This document shows, piece by piece, positions 53,530 to 64,000 of a stretch of 64,000 nucleotides of DNA. The stretch is taken from NCBI RefSeq assembly GCF_001665685.1, contig NZ_LZTB01000100.1:62001-126000 (forward strand), read 5' to 3'. The notes beneath the pieces were generated by a model. It worked only from the letters and a program-made list of their open reading frames with translations. It was not told the DNA's origin and made no database searches. Source of the DNA: Mycobacterium sp. 852013-50091_SCH5140682. GTDB lineage: Bacteria; Actinomycetota; Actinomycetes; Mycobacteriales; Mycobacteriaceae. The position numbers and the translations under genes were made by a program. Position 1 is the stretch's first letter. Each line of letters begins with the position of its first letter.

Positions 53530-54453
53530 ATGGAGCAGTTCGACGGACTGCGTCCGGCGCGCCTCTCGGTCGGGATCATCTCGGCCGGTCGCGTCGGGAC
53601 TGCACTCGGCTATGCCCTCGAGCGCGCCGAGCATGTCGTGGTGGCGTGCAGCGCCATCTCGGAGCCTTCTCGGCTACGGGCTCAGCGCAGGCTGCCTGAT
53701 ACGGCGATCCTGCCCGTCCACGAGGTCGCGGGACGCGCCGAACTGTTGTTGCTCACGGTTCCGGACGCGGAACTGGCGGCGCTGGTGGCCGGGCTGGCCG
53801 CCACAGGTGCGGTGCGGCCGGGCACCATCGTGGCGCACACCTCCGGTGCCAACGGGGTCGGCATCCTGGCACCGCTGACCGCACAAGGCTGCATCCCGCT
53901 GGCCATCCACCCCGCGATGACCTTCACCGGCTCCGACGAGGACATCGCGCGGCTGCCCGACACCTGCTTCGGCGTCACCGCCGACGATGAGGTGGGCTAC
54001 GCGATCGGCCAGTCGCTCGTGCTGGAGATCGGCGGCGAGCCGTTCCGGGTGCGTGAAGACGCCAGGACGCAGTACCACGCCGCCCTGGCGCATGCCAGCA
54101 ACCATCTGGTGACCCTGGTGCTCGACGCCGTGGACGTGCTGCGGGCCTCGCTGCGCGGTCAGGAGCTGCTCGGCCAGGAACTCGTCGGCGACGAACCCGG
54201 CGGCCTGGCCGAACGGGTGGTGGCCCCGCTGGCGCGAGCAGCACTCGAAAATGCCCTGCAGCGTGGTCAGTCCGCGCTGACCGGGCCGGTGGCACGCGGC
54301 GACGCCGCCGCGGTCGCCGCCCACCTGAAGACTCTGGAAGAACTGGATCCTCAACTGGCCCAGGCATATCGGGCCAACTCATTGCGTACTGCCCAGCGTG
54401 CCCACGCACCCGGAGACATCTTCGAGGTGCTGGCGGAAACGAGCCAACGATGA
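53530..54453 (+). CDS. Rossmann-fold/DUF2520 oxidoreductase-like protein (Rv3603c-like)
   Basis: 307 residues from ATG 53530; GTG 53515 would add five residues. N-terminal NAD(P) fold with SVGIISAGRVGTALGYAL, LLLTVPDAEL, VAHTSGANG and a DUF2520 helical domain (RTQYHAALAHASNHL). The fold resembles ketopantoate-reductase/6-phosphogluconate dehydrogenase-like enzymes. Because it directly precedes panC (ATGA overlap), a role as the missing ketopantoate reductase or in pantothenate synthesis has been proposed for this family; that is not shown by sequence. Confidence 0.85.
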   Translation: MEQFDGLRPARLSVGIISAGRVGTALGYALERAEHVVVACSAISEPSRLRAQRRLPDTAILPVHEVAGRAELLLLTVPDAELAALVAGLAATGAVRPGTIVAHTSGANGVGILAPLTAQGCIPLAIHPAMTFTGSDEDIARLPDTCFGVTADDEVGYAIGQSLVLEIGGEPFRVREDARTQYHAALAHASNHLVTLVLDAVDVLRASLRGQELLGQELVGDEPGGLAERVVAPLARAALENALQRGQSALTGPVARGDAAAVAAHLKTLEELDPQLAQAYRANSLRTAQRAHAPGDIFEVLAETSQR

Positions 54454-55388
54454 GCCTGGACACCCCACCGAAGTTCACCGCGGGGGAACTCAACGTCTAC
54501 CGCGACCCTTCCGATGTCTCCGCGGTCACGCGCGCGCTGCGGGGCAGCGGGCGACGGGTGGCGCTGGTGCCAACGATGGGTGCGCTGCACGAAGGGCATC
54601 TGACTCTGGTCAAGGCCGCCAAGCGCGTGCCGGGATCGGTGGTGGTGGTGTCGATCTTCGTCAATCCGCTGCAGTTCGGAGCGGGAGAGGACCTCGACGC
54701 CTACCCACGCACCCTCGACGACGATCTGGCCGCGCTGCGCGCAGAAGGGGTCGACATCGCGTTCACCCCGACCGTCGCCGAGATCTACCCCGACGGGCCG
54801 CGCACCGAGGTGCATCCCGGCCCGCTCGGTGAGGAGCTCGAAGGGGCTTCGCGCCCAGGGCATTTCGCCGGTGTGCTGACAGTCGTGCTGAAGCTGCTGA
54901 ACATCGTCCACCCCGACAAGGCTTACTTCGGGGAGAAGGACTACCAGCAGTTGGCGTTGATCCGGCAGATGGTCACCGATCTCAACGTCGACGCGCAGAT
55001 CGTCGGCGTACCCACCGTGCGCGAATCCGACGGGCTGGCCCTGTCATCGCGTAACCGCTACCTCGACGCCGACGAGCGCGAGCAGGCCACCGCACTGTCG
55101 GCGGCGCTGCTGGCAGGCAAGTACGCCGCGGCAGGAGGCGCAAGCGCGGCCATCGATGCCGCCAGGGCCGTGCTCGACGAGGTGCCCGCCATCAATGTGG
55201 ATTACCTGCAGGTCCGCGACCCCCGGTTGGGGCCCGCACCCGAGGAAGGCCAGGCCCGGTTGTTGGTCGCCGCGCGGCTCGGCCGGACCCGGCTGCTCGA
55301 CAACATCGCCGTCGACATCGGCGCGTCCGCGGGTATCGACGGACACCCCCGCGTCGACGACAACCATGAACTGCCCTGGAGGAACTGA
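54450..55388 (+). CDS. panC: Pantothenate synthetase
   Basis: ATP-dependent condensation of pantoate with beta-alanine. 312 residues. Class I-tRNA-synthetase-like motifs: PTMGALHEGHLTLV (HxGH), VVSIFVNPLQFG, FGEKDYQQL and the KMSKS-like SSRNRYL. Its stop shares one base with the panD start (TGATG). Confidence 0.97.
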   Translation: MSLDTPPKFTAGELNVYRDPSDVSAVTRALRGSGRRVALVPTMGALHEGHLTLVKAAKRVPGSVVVVSIFVNPLQFGAGEDLDAYPRTLDDDLAALRAEGVDIAFTPTVAEIYPDGPRTEVHPGPLGEELEGASRPGHFAGVLTVVLKLLNIVHPDKAYFGEKDYQQLALIRQMVTDLNVDAQIVGVPTVRESDGLALSSRNRYLDADEREQATALSAALLAGKYAAAGGASAAIDAARAVLDEVPAINVDYLQVRDPRLGPAPEEGQARLLVAARLGRTRLLDNIAVDIGASAGIDGHPRVDDNHELPWRN

Positions 55389-55795
55389 TGCAACGCACGA
55401 TGCTCAAATCGAAGATCCACCGGGCCACGGTTACCCAGGCCGACCTGCACTACGTCGGTTCGGTGACCATCGACGCCGACCTGATGGATGCGGCCGACCT
55501 GCTCGAGGGCGAGCAGGTGACCATCGTCGACATCGACAACGGCGCCCGGCTGGTGACCTATGCGATCACCGGCGAGCGGGGCACCGGGGTGATCGGGATC
55601 AACGGTGCCGCAGCGCATCTCATCCAGCCGGGGGATCTGGTGATCCTCATCGCGTACGGCGTGATGGAAGACGCCGAGGCGCGTGCGTACCGCCCGCGGA
55701 TCGTCTTCGTCGACGCCGACAACAGGCAGATCGACCTCGGGCACGATCCCGCGTATGTGCCGCAGGACGCTTCCGAACTGATGTCACCTCGCTGA
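55388..55795 (+). CDS. panD: Aspartate 1-decarboxylase (proenzyme)
   Basis: Makes beta-alanine for PanC. 135 residues. The self-cleavage site is Gly24-Ser25 in YVGSVTID; Ser25 becomes the pyruvoyl group. Other conserved residues: Lys9 (LKSKIHRA), Tyr22 and Thr57/Tyr58 in LVTYAITGE. The C-terminal tail beyond ~120 is the region associated with pyrazinoic-acid binding in M. tuberculosis PanD. Stop/start share TGATG with coaX. Confidence 0.97.
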   Translation: MQRTMLKSKIHRATVTQADLHYVGSVTIDADLMDAADLLEGEQVTIVDIDNGARLVTYAITGERGTGVIGINGAAAHLIQPGDLVILIAYGVMEDAEARAYRPRIVFVDADNRQIDLGHDPAYVPQDASELMSPR

Positions 55796-56610
55796 TGCTG
55801 CTCGCGATAGACGTCCGCAACACCCACACCATCGTCGGGTTGATCTCCGGTTCGGGAGATCACGCGAAAGTGGTGCAGCAGTGGCGGATTCGTACCGAGT
55901 CCGAGGTGACGGCCGACGAACTGGCGCTGACCATCGACGGCCTGATCGGCGATGACGCCGACCAGTTGACCGGGGCGGCAGGCCTGTCGACCGTGCCGTC
56001 GGTGCTGCACGAGGTCCGGCTGATGCTCGAGCAGTACTGGCCCGCGATGCCACACGTGCTGATCGAGCCCGGTGTGCGCACGGGTATCCCGCTGCTGGTG
56101 GACAACCCCAAAGAGGTCGGCGCCGACCGCATCGTGAATTGCCTTGCCGCGTATCACAAATACGGAACGGCCGCGATCGTCGTGGACTTCGGCTCGTCCA
56201 TCTGCGTCGACGTGGTATCGGCCAAGGGCGAGTTCCTCGGCGGGGCGATCGCGCCCGGTGTGCAGGTCTCGTCCGACGCCGCGGCGGCGCGTTCGGCCGC
56301 GCTGCGTCGCGTCGAGCTCACCCGGCCGCGCTCGGTGATCGGCAAGAACACCGTCGAGTGCATGCAGGCCGGTGCGGTCTTCGGATTCGCCGGTCTGGTC
56401 GACGGTCTCGTCAGCCGCATCCGCGCGGACGTCGACGGATTCTCGGGCAGCAATGTCGCCGTCGTGGCCACCGGATACACCGCTCCGCTGGTGCTGCCGG
56501 ATCTGCGGACCGTCGAGCACTACGACCGGCATCTGACTCTCGACGGGCTGCGGCTGATCTTCGAACGCAACCGGGACTCACAGCGCGGACGGCTCAAGCC
56601 TGCGCGCTGA
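55795..56610 (+). CDS. coaX: Type III pantothenate kinase
   Basis: Phosphorylates pantothenate; no K+-independent type I motif here. 271 residues with the ASKHA fold: MLLAIDVRNTHT (phosphate 1; the usual DVGNT Gly is Arg here), GADRIVNCLAAY, VVDFGSSICVDVV and GGAIAPGVQVS. The Arg in DVRNT matches what is seen in mycobacteria, which also rely on type I CoaA. Start overlaps the panD stop by one base. It is followed by lysS after 15 bp. Confidence 0.93.
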   Translation: MLLAIDVRNTHTIVGLISGSGDHAKVVQQWRIRTESEVTADELALTIDGLIGDDADQLTGAAGLSTVPSVLHEVRLMLEQYWPAMPHVLIEPGVRTGIPLLVDNPKEVGADRIVNCLAAYHKYGTAAIVVDFGSSICVDVVSAKGEFLGGAIAPGVQVSSDAAAARSAALRRVELTRPRSVIGKNTVECMQAGAVFGFAGLVDGLVSRIRADVDGFSGSNVAVVATGYTAPLVLPDLRTVEHYDRHLTLDGLRLIFERNRDSQRGRLKPAR

Positions 56611-56625
56611 CTAAGCTGGCATTTC

Positions 56626-58149
56626 GTGACCCAAGCCGATAGCCACGTAGCGTCCGAGTCCCAGGCCGACATCCCCGAGCAGTTCCGGATCCGTCAGGCC
56701 AAGCGGGAACGGTTGCTGGCCGAGGGGCGTGAACCGTATCCCGTCGTGGTGCCGCGCACCCACACGCTGGCCGAGCTGCGCAGCGCCTACCCCGACCTGG
56801 AAGCCGACACCCAGACCGGTCAGGTGGTCGGTGTCGCTGGCCGGGTGGTGTTCGCCCGTAACTCGGGCAAGCTGTGCTTCGCGACCCTGCAGGAAGGGGA
56901 CGGGACCCAGCTGCAGGTGATGATCAGCCTGGCTCAGGTGGGCCAGGAATCGCTGGACAGCTGGAAGAGCGACGTCGACCTCGGCGACATCGTCTTCGTC
57001 CATGGTGAGGTGATCAGCTCCAAACGTGGCGAATTGTCGGTGTTGGCCGATTCCTGGCAGATGGCTGCCAAGGCGCTGCGACCGCTTCCGGTTGCTCATA
57101 AAGAAATGAGCGAAGAAATGCGGGTCCGGCAGCGTTATGTCGATCTCATTGTGCGTCCGGAGGCGCGCACCATCGCGCGACAACGCGTCGCGGTCGTGCG
57201 TGCGGTGCGCAACGCTCTGGAACGGCGCGGATTCCTCGAAGTCGAGACGCCGATGCTGCAGACCCAGGCCGGCGGTGCGGCTGCGCGTCCGTTCATTACG
57301 CACTCCAATGCGCTCGACGTCGATCTCTACCTGCGCATCGCGCCGGAACTGTTCCTGAAACGGTGTGCAGTCGGTGGTTTTGAGAAGGTCTTCGAGTTAA
57401 ATCGGAACTTTCGCAACGAAGGCGTCGATTCCACGCACTCACCGGAATTCGCGATGTTGGAGACATATCAGGCCTACGGCGACTACAACGACTCGGCGAC
57501 GGTCACCCGGGAAGTTATTCAGGAGGTCGCCGACGAAGCGCTGGGTACCAGACAAGTGCCATTGCCCGACGGCACAGTCTACGATCTTGACGGGGAATGG
57601 GATTCCGTCGAAATGTATCCGTCTCTGTCGCAAGCGCTCGGTGAAGAGATCACGCCCCAGACATCGGTGGAGCGGTTGTGGCAGATCGCCGATCAACTGG
57701 GTGCCGAGATTCCCCGCGACCGTGGCTATGGACACGGGAAATTGGTGGAAGAACTCTGGGAACACACCGTTGGCGACAAGTTGTGGGCGCCCACGTTCGT
57801 GCGGGACTTCCCGGTCGAGACCACGCCGCTGGTGCGCGCGCACCGAAGTATTGTCGGAGTCACAGAAAAATGGGATCTGTACATCCGTAACTTCGAACTC
57901 GCGACCGGTTACTCCGAGTTGATCGATCCGGTAATCCAACGCGAACGTTTCGCCGCCCAGGCGCGCGCGGCAGCTGCCGGAGATGACGAGGCAATGGTTC
58001 TCGACGAGGATTTTCTTGCCGCATTGGAGTACGCGATGCCGCCGACGACTGGTACCGGAATGGGTATCGACCGGCTGTTGATGGCATTGACGGGGCTTTC
58101 AATTCGGGAGACGGTTTTGTTCCCGATTGTCCGACGTCTCGGCAACTGA
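56626..58149 (+). CDS. lysS: Lysyl-tRNA synthetase (class II)
   Basis: Charges tRNA-Lys. 507 residues from GTG 56626. OB-fold anticodon domain (~55-165; VAGRVVFARNSGKLCFATLQ), motif 2 ELNRNFRNEGVDSTHSPEF and motif 3 GTGMGIDRLLMALTGL. Up to ~57050 codons follow the high-GC3 pattern; from there to the end GC drops and A/T-ending codons (aaa, gaa, tta, gtt) become frequent, although the protein stays a normal actinobacterial LysS. This may mark recombination. It is upstream of lsr2, as in M. tuberculosis. Confidence 0.95.
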   Translation: MTQADSHVASESQADIPEQFRIRQAKRERLLAEGREPYPVVVPRTHTLAELRSAYPDLEADTQTGQVVGVAGRVVFARNSGKLCFATLQEGDGTQLQVMISLAQVGQESLDSWKSDVDLGDIVFVHGEVISSKRGELSVLADSWQMAAKALRPLPVAHKEMSEEMRVRQRYVDLIVRPEARTIARQRVAVVRAVRNALERRGFLEVETPMLQTQAGGAAARPFITHSNALDVDLYLRIAPELFLKRCAVGGFEKVFELNRNFRNEGVDSTHSPEFAMLETYQAYGDYNDSATVTREVIQEVADEALGTRQVPLPDGTVYDLDGEWDSVEMYPSLSQALGEEITPQTSVERLWQIADQLGAEIPRDRGYGHGKLVEELWEHTVGDKLWAPTFVRDFPVETTPLVRAHRSIVGVTEKWDLYIRNFELATGYSELIDPVIQRERFAAQARAAAAGDDEAMVLDEDFLAALEYAMPPTTGTGMGIDRLLMALTGLSIRETVLFPIVRRLGN

Positions 58150-58266
58150 GTGAACTTCGAACCTGATCTGTTGTATTAGCGCGCGTCGGTGTGGCACATT
58201 GGTCAACGAGGCGGGATACTGGCAGCTACTCACCAATGCGTAGGCAGAAGGGTTCGGTGCGGGGTA

Positions 58267-58611
58267 ATGGCAAAGAAAGTGACCGTCACGTTGGTTGACG
58301 ATTTCGATGGTGCAGCCACCGCCGACGAGACGGTCGAATTCGGTCTCGACGGCGTCACCTATGAGATCGATCTTTCCTCCAAGAATGCGACCAAGCTTCG
58401 TAACGATCTCAAACAATGGGTCGAGGCCGGGCGTCGTGTCGGCGGCCGCAGACGCGGGCGCGCGGCGAGCCCGGCGGGCCGGGGCCGCGGGGCCATCGAC
58501 CGGGAACAGAGCGCTGCCATCCGGGAATGGGCCCGCCGCAACGGGCACAATGTGTCGACCCGGGGCCGGATACCCGCCGACGTGATCGACGCATTCCACG
58601 CGGCAACGTAA
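58267..58611 (+). CDS. lsr2: Nucleoid-associated protein Lsr2
   Basis: Xenogeneic silencer that bridges AT-rich DNA. 114 residues from ATG 58267. N-terminal dimerisation domain (KKVTVTLVDDFDG, then EFGLDGVTYEIDLS) and C-terminal DNA-binding domain with the AT-hook-like RGR in STRGRIPADV and IREWARRNG. A basic linker with GGRRRGRAAS joins them. It would be expected to target the lower-GC island at 30-37 kb; this is inference. Confidence 0.96.
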   Translation: MAKKVTVTLVDDFDGAATADETVEFGLDGVTYEIDLSSKNATKLRNDLKQWVEAGRRVGGRRRGRAASPAGRGRGAIDREQSAAIREWARRNGHNVSTRGRIPADVIDAFHAAT

Positions 58612-58656
58612 AAGAGGATTGCCAGTACACGGATCGGCGGTTACCGACGGTCCGTG

Positions 58657-58674
58657 TTTTCGCTAGCGGCGAAC
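58657..58674. promoter_or_regulatory. ClgR-like box upstream of clpC1
   Basis: TTTTCGCTAGCGGCGAAC fits the actinobacterial ClgR consensus as I recall it (WNNWCGCYNANRGCGWWS) at all but one defined position. It lies 192 bp before the clpC1 start. ClgR activates clp genes in corynebacteria and mycobacteria. Confidence 0.6.
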
Positions 58675-58865
58675 CTTTCCCCCGCCCATTTGCGGAAACG
58701 TTTCGCGCACCAGCGGCGTTGATCCTCTGCAGCGTCGGGTACACGGGGTAAACGCGCAACCAAGCTCCGCACCCGAAGCTGCCGCCCACTAGAGTGGACG
58801 GTATGTACTACGTGCGGAGTGCTGCGCGTCAGTACCGCTATGCGACGGAGAGCAGGTAACCACCG

Positions 58866-61394
<2,529 letters not shown>

Positions 61395-61424
61395 TCGCCT
61401 CCGGCGACGAAGCCGAATAAGCGC

Positions 61425-61466
61425 CAACAAAAATGCCCCCACCACGCGGTGGGGGCATTTTTGTTG
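61425..61466. terminator. Bidirectional Rho-independent terminator between clpC1 and the esterase gene
   Basis: A perfect 19-bp stem (61425-61443 with 61448-61466) and loop ACGC. The stem has a GC-rich core (GCCCCCACC/GGTGGGGGC) flanked by A5 and T5, so it can terminate transcripts from both convergent genes. Confidence 0.9.
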
Positions 61467-61470
61467 TGCG

Positions 61471-62460
61471 CTAAGCGCCCAAGGCCGGTCCGATGGTGGT
61501 GTTCCAGGACTCCTGCATCTCCGATTCGAAAAGGCCCCACGTGTGCGAGCCCTCCGGCCGGGCCACGTAGTGCACCGGAACGCCGGCGGCCGCCGCCGCG
61601 TCGGCGAACGCCCTTGTGCTGTCGGAGACGATGCGCTCGATCAAGCCACCGGTGATGTTGGGTCCGAAGCCCTCGGGCAGCCGGTCGACGGCGCCTTCGC
61701 CACCGCTGGTCGAGGCTGCCGCGTAGACGGCGGTGCCCTTCAGCTTCGCGACGTTCTTGGTGGGATCGTGAGCGACCCACAGCGGACCACCGGCCGGGCC
61801 CCACATGTTGTCCGCGCTGAGCCCGCCACCGACGAGCGTCAGCGAGACCTGCTGGGCATTGTCGGAGGGGTTGAGCAGACCGCTGTAGGAGCCGACGGCC
61901 CGGAACAGCCCGGGTGCCTGCACGGCGTAGTCGACGGCGGTGCCGCCGGTGCTCGACAGACCGCCGACGGCGTTGCGCCCGTTGGTGTTGTACTGCGCGT
62001 TGATCACCGGCGGCAGTTCCCGGGTCATGTAGGTCTGGTACTGCTTGCTGCCGTCGTTGACCCAGTCTGTCCACCAGCTGAACTGCCCACCGAGCGGCGA
62101 TACGACGTTGACGTTCTTGTTGGCGAAGAAGCCTTGGATGTCGGTCATCCCGAACCAACTCTTGGCGCCTGGCGCGAAGTTGCCACCGGGGTCGAGGTTG
62201 TCGCCGCCGTCGATGCCGGGCAGGAGGTAGAACGTCGGCGCGCCCGAGCGCGGGGCTTTGTACACGTCGTTGACGATCACCTGGTTCATGGCGGGCGAGT
62301 ACACCGAGACCTTGTCCCAGCGATCGTTGACGTGCTCGATGCCGGTGATGTGCGCGCCGCCTTGCGGTGGGTCGGCTGCTGCCATCGGAATCGACAGGAA
62401 CGGCATCACTACAGTCAGCGCTGCTGCAAACACGCGAACACGGCGAAGGAGTTGAGTCAC
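61471..62460 (-). CDS. Secreted antigen-85-like esterase/mycolyltransferase family protein
   Basis: 329 residues from GTG 62460. Signal peptide (VRVFAAALTVVMPFLSIPMA) with cleavage likely after AAA-D. The mature part has the alpha/beta-hydrolase fold of the Ag85/FbpC family: YLLPGIDGGDN, WWTDWVN, the nucleophile Ser in GGLSSTGGTAVDYA and the late His in EGSHTWGLFE. Ag85 proteins transfer mycolates to trehalose and arabinogalactan; paralogues of this size are often esterases of unknown specificity. Convergent with clpC1. Confidence 0.85.
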   Translation of the reverse strand: MTQLLRRVRVFAAALTVVMPFLSIPMAAADPPQGGAHITGIEHVNDRWDKVSVYSPAMNQVIVNDVYKAPRSGAPTFYLLPGIDGGDNLDPGGNFAPGAKSWFGMTDIQGFFANKNVNVVSPLGGQFSWWTDWVNDGSKQYQTYMTRELPPVINAQYNTNGRNAVGGLSSTGGTAVDYAVQAPGLFRAVGSYSGLLNPSDNAQQVSLTLVGGGLSADNMWGPAGGPLWVAHDPTKNVAKLKGTAVYAAASTSGGEGAVDRLPEGFGPNITGGLIERIVSDSTRAFADAAAAAGVPVHYVARPEGSHTWGLFESEMQESWNTTIGPALGA

Positions 62461-62568
62461 GGCGTGATTATGTGGTGCAGGAAAGTCACAGGCAGTACAT
62501 AGCAATGGGTTTCACTGATCGGTATTTGCGTTATCACACATCGGCAGCCACGAGGGAAGGGCTCTACC

Positions 62569-62934
62569 ATGCTGATCGTCACCACCAACGACATTCCGGG
62601 CTGGGAAATTCAGCGGGTCTGCGGCGAGGTCTTCGGGCTGACAGTGCGGTCTCGAAACGCCTTCTCGCAGATGGGCGCCGGGTTCAAGAGCATGTTCGGC
62701 GGCGAGCTGCAGGGCATGACCAAGAACCTCGCGGAGAGTCGCAACGAGGCGATGAGCCGGCTGATGAACGAGGCTCGCGCGCGGGGCGGCAACGCGATCG
62801 TCGCGATGCGCTTCGACACCACCGAGCTCGGCGACACCTGGACCGAGATCTGCGCCTACGGCACCGCCGTGCAGGCGGTGCCCGTCACCGACGCGGCCAA
62901 GTACACCGCGCAGCAACTCGGGTATGGCGGCTGA
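62569..62934 (+). CDS. YbjQ/UPF0145 family protein
   Basis: 121 residues with the family start MLIVTTNDIPGWEIQRVCGE and the central GELQGMTKNLAESRNEAMSR and GGNAIVAMRFDT. Homologues form pentamers; a heavy-metal-binding role has been suggested but is unproven. It is the last gene before the cobalamin riboswitch, in the same direction as the cobalt genes. Confidence 0.88.
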   Translation: MLIVTTNDIPGWEIQRVCGEVFGLTVRSRNAFSQMGAGFKSMFGGELQGMTKNLAESRNEAMSRLMNEARARGGNAIVAMRFDTTELGDTWTEICAYGTAVQAVPVTDAAKYTAQQLGYGG

Positions 62935-62946
62935 CACGGGGGATTC

Positions 62947-63070
62947 ACAGGTTTACGATGCACCTGTAAAGACGGACGAAGGAATCTGGTGAGAATCCAG
63001 AACGGTCGCGCCACTGTAAACAGTCAGACCCTGAGCCCGTCACAGCTGCCACTGGGACGCGAACTCCCAG
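62947..63070 (+). ncRNA. Cobalamin riboswitch upstream of cbtB-cbtA
   Basis: Conserved core present: GGAATCTGGTGAGAATCC (from 62981), AACGGTCGC and the B12 box GCCACTG at 63010-63016, followed by AGTCAGACC. The 5' hairpin ACAGGT/ACCTGT (62947-62967) precedes it. The last hairpin CTGGGA (63052-63057)/TCCCAG (63065-63070) abuts the SD AAGGA at 63072-63076, so translation control is likely. Confidence 0.85.
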
Positions 63071-63083
63071 AAAGGACACCCAG

Positions 63084-63299
63084 ATGACTTCTCCCGAGGC
63101 ACGTAAGAGCCACGCGCCTGCGCTCGACCTCTCGGCAACCAAAGCTGTGCTGTGGCTCAGCCTCACGGCGTTCCTGGCGCTCGTCGTGCTGTACTTCGTC
63201 GGCGTCGACCAGGGGGCTACCTCGGTGTTCGGCGACAACATGTACATCCACGAGTTCGTCCACGACGCCCGGCACCTGCTCGGCTTCCCCTGCCACTGA
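63084..63299 (+). CDS. cbtB: CbtB-type cobalt transporter subunit
   Basis: 71 residues: one transmembrane helix (AVLWLSLTAFLALVVLYFV) and a C-terminal metal-binding tail rich in His, HEFVHDARHLLGFPCH. This matches CbtB, which with CbtA forms a predicted cobalt importer under cobalamin riboswitches. ATG 63084 has AAGGA 7 bp upstream. cbtA follows after 22 bp. Confidence 0.9.
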   Translation: MTSPEARKSHAPALDLSATKAVLWLSLTAFLALVVLYFVGVDQGATSVFGDNMYIHEFVHDARHLLGFPCH

Positions 63300-63321
63300 T
63301 TCTCCGGCGGCACAATCCAAG

Positions 63322-64000
63322 ATGGAAAAACACATAATCGGGCGCGGCGTTCTCGCCGGCGCCCTTGCCGGGGTGCTCGCGTTCGTCTGGGCCAAGGTCT
63401 TCCTTGAGCCGATCATCGGCCGGGCCATCGAGTTCGAGGAACGCCAGTCGGCGGCGCATGAGGCGATGGAAGCCGCGGCAGGCCACGGCCACAGCCACGG
63501 TGAGGGCGTCGAACTGTTCACCCGCGGCGTGCAGTCCAACATCGGTATGGGGTTCGGGGTACTGGCCTTCGCGGTCGCGATGGGGGCGCTGTACGCCGTG
63601 GTGTTCTGCGTGGCCTACAACCGCGTCAGCGGTCTGTCTGTGCGCGCGTTGTCGGCATTGATCGCAGGCGCGATGTTGATCGCCCTGTGGGTGGTGCCTG
63701 CCCTCAAGTACGCGCCAAACCCTCCGGCGACCAGCTTGGAGGAGACCATCAGCCAGCGCGGGCTGCTCTACCTGCTGATGGTGGGATTGTCGGCGCTGCT
63801 GATGGTCTCCGCGGTGTATCTGGGTAGTCAGCTGGCACCCAAGCTCGGTGTCTGGAATGCGGCCCTGGCCGCAGCCGCGGCGTACATCGTCGCGGTCGGC
63901 GTGGTGATGCTGGTCCTGCCGGCCATCCACGAGACGCCGTCCGGCTTCCCGCCCGAAGACCTCTACGAGTTCAGGCTGTATTCGCTGGGCACACAGGTGG
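63322..64000 (+). CDS. cbtA: CbtA-type cobalt transporter, partial at window end
   Basis: 226 residues seen, no stop before the window end. Five hydrophobic segments are visible (e.g. GVLAGALAGVLAFVWAKVFL) with a His-rich loop AAGHGHSHGEG (~residues 52-62) that probably binds metal, and ETPSGFPPEDLYEFR near the end of the visible part. Together with CbtB and the B12 riboswitch it indicates cobalt import for cobalamin synthesis. The C-terminal one or two helices lie beyond the window. Confidence 0.88.
   Translation, partial: MEKHIIGRGVLAGALAGVLAFVWAKVFLEPIIGRAIEFEERQSAAHEAMEAAAGHGHSHGEGVELFTRGVQSNIGMGFGVLAFAVAMGALYAVVFCVAYNRVSGLSVRALSALIAGAMLIALWVVPALKYAPNPPATSLEETISQRGLLYLLMVGLSALLMVSAVYLGSQLAPKLGVWNAALAAAAAYIVAVGVVMLVLPAIHETPSGFPPEDLYEFRLYSLGTQV

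Overview
The window reads as a chromosomal segment of a mycobacterium, most likely a rapidly growing Mycolicibacterium-type species. The DNA is high-GC with strong GC3 bias, GTG starts and 4-bp ATGA/GTGA overlaps are common, and the gene order follows the Mycobacterium tuberculosis interval topA (Rv3646c) to clpC1 (Rv3596c). Recognisable stations are topA, the Rv3645 cyclase, holB, galE1, the ppgS pair, ppa, dacB, tilS, hpt, lpqG, ephA, ftsH, the folate genes, panC-panD-coaX, lysS, lsr2 and clpC1. The species and strain are inferred; no alignment was run.

Layout. 0.2-6.1 kb: topA, convergent class III adenylate cyclase, DNA polymerase III delta' and a tRNA-Thr(CGT). 6.1-8.4 kb: RidA-like and tautomerase-like small enzymes and a 13E12-type HNH gene. 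8.5-11.2 kb: a membrane glycosyltransferase-like protein divergent from galE1. 11.2-13.6 kb: an amidohydrolase with its TetR regulator. 13.6-21.2 kb: a five-gene minus-strand operon led by a 1311-residue polylysine-synthetase-like NRPS (A-T, membrane segments, three left-handed beta-helix domains), followed by an M1 peptidase, a flippase-like membrane protein, a ppgS-type glycosyltransferase and its DUF2304 partner. 21.3-22.4 kb: a yybP-ykoY (Mn2+) riboswitch and terC. 22.5-26.5 kb: a signalling module of response regulator/PP2C phosphatase, histidine kinase, Rcp1-like regulator, RsbW-like kinase and STAS protein. 26.6-30.5 kb: a beta-lactamase-fold hydrolase, a TetR/SDR pair with twin operators and an HD-domain protein.

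30.5-37.6 kb is an accessory island of visibly lower GC and mixed codon use. It holds a three-gene ABC-3C-type conflict system: nuclease effector, middle component and Rad50-like ATPase. The effector gene is interrupted by one in-frame TAG exactly where a Trp before the QxK nuclease motif would be expected. Also here are unrecognised genes, a short repeat-rich stretch and an HNH remnant.

37.6-45.8 kb: a UraD-like protein, ppa, dacB, a zinc metallohydrolase, tilS, hpt, a three-copy 26-bp tandem repeat, a molybdopterin oxidoreductase and lpqG. 45.8-58.2 kb: ephA, a 39-bp inverted repeat, then ftsH and a long co-directional folate/pantothenate/CoA/lysS run; the Rv3604c homologue carries a C17 mononucleotide tract. 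58.2-64 kb: lsr2, clpC1 with a ClgR-like box and a bidirectional terminator, an antigen-85-like esterase, a YbjQ-family protein, and a cobalamin riboswitch controlling cbtB-cbtA, where the window ends.
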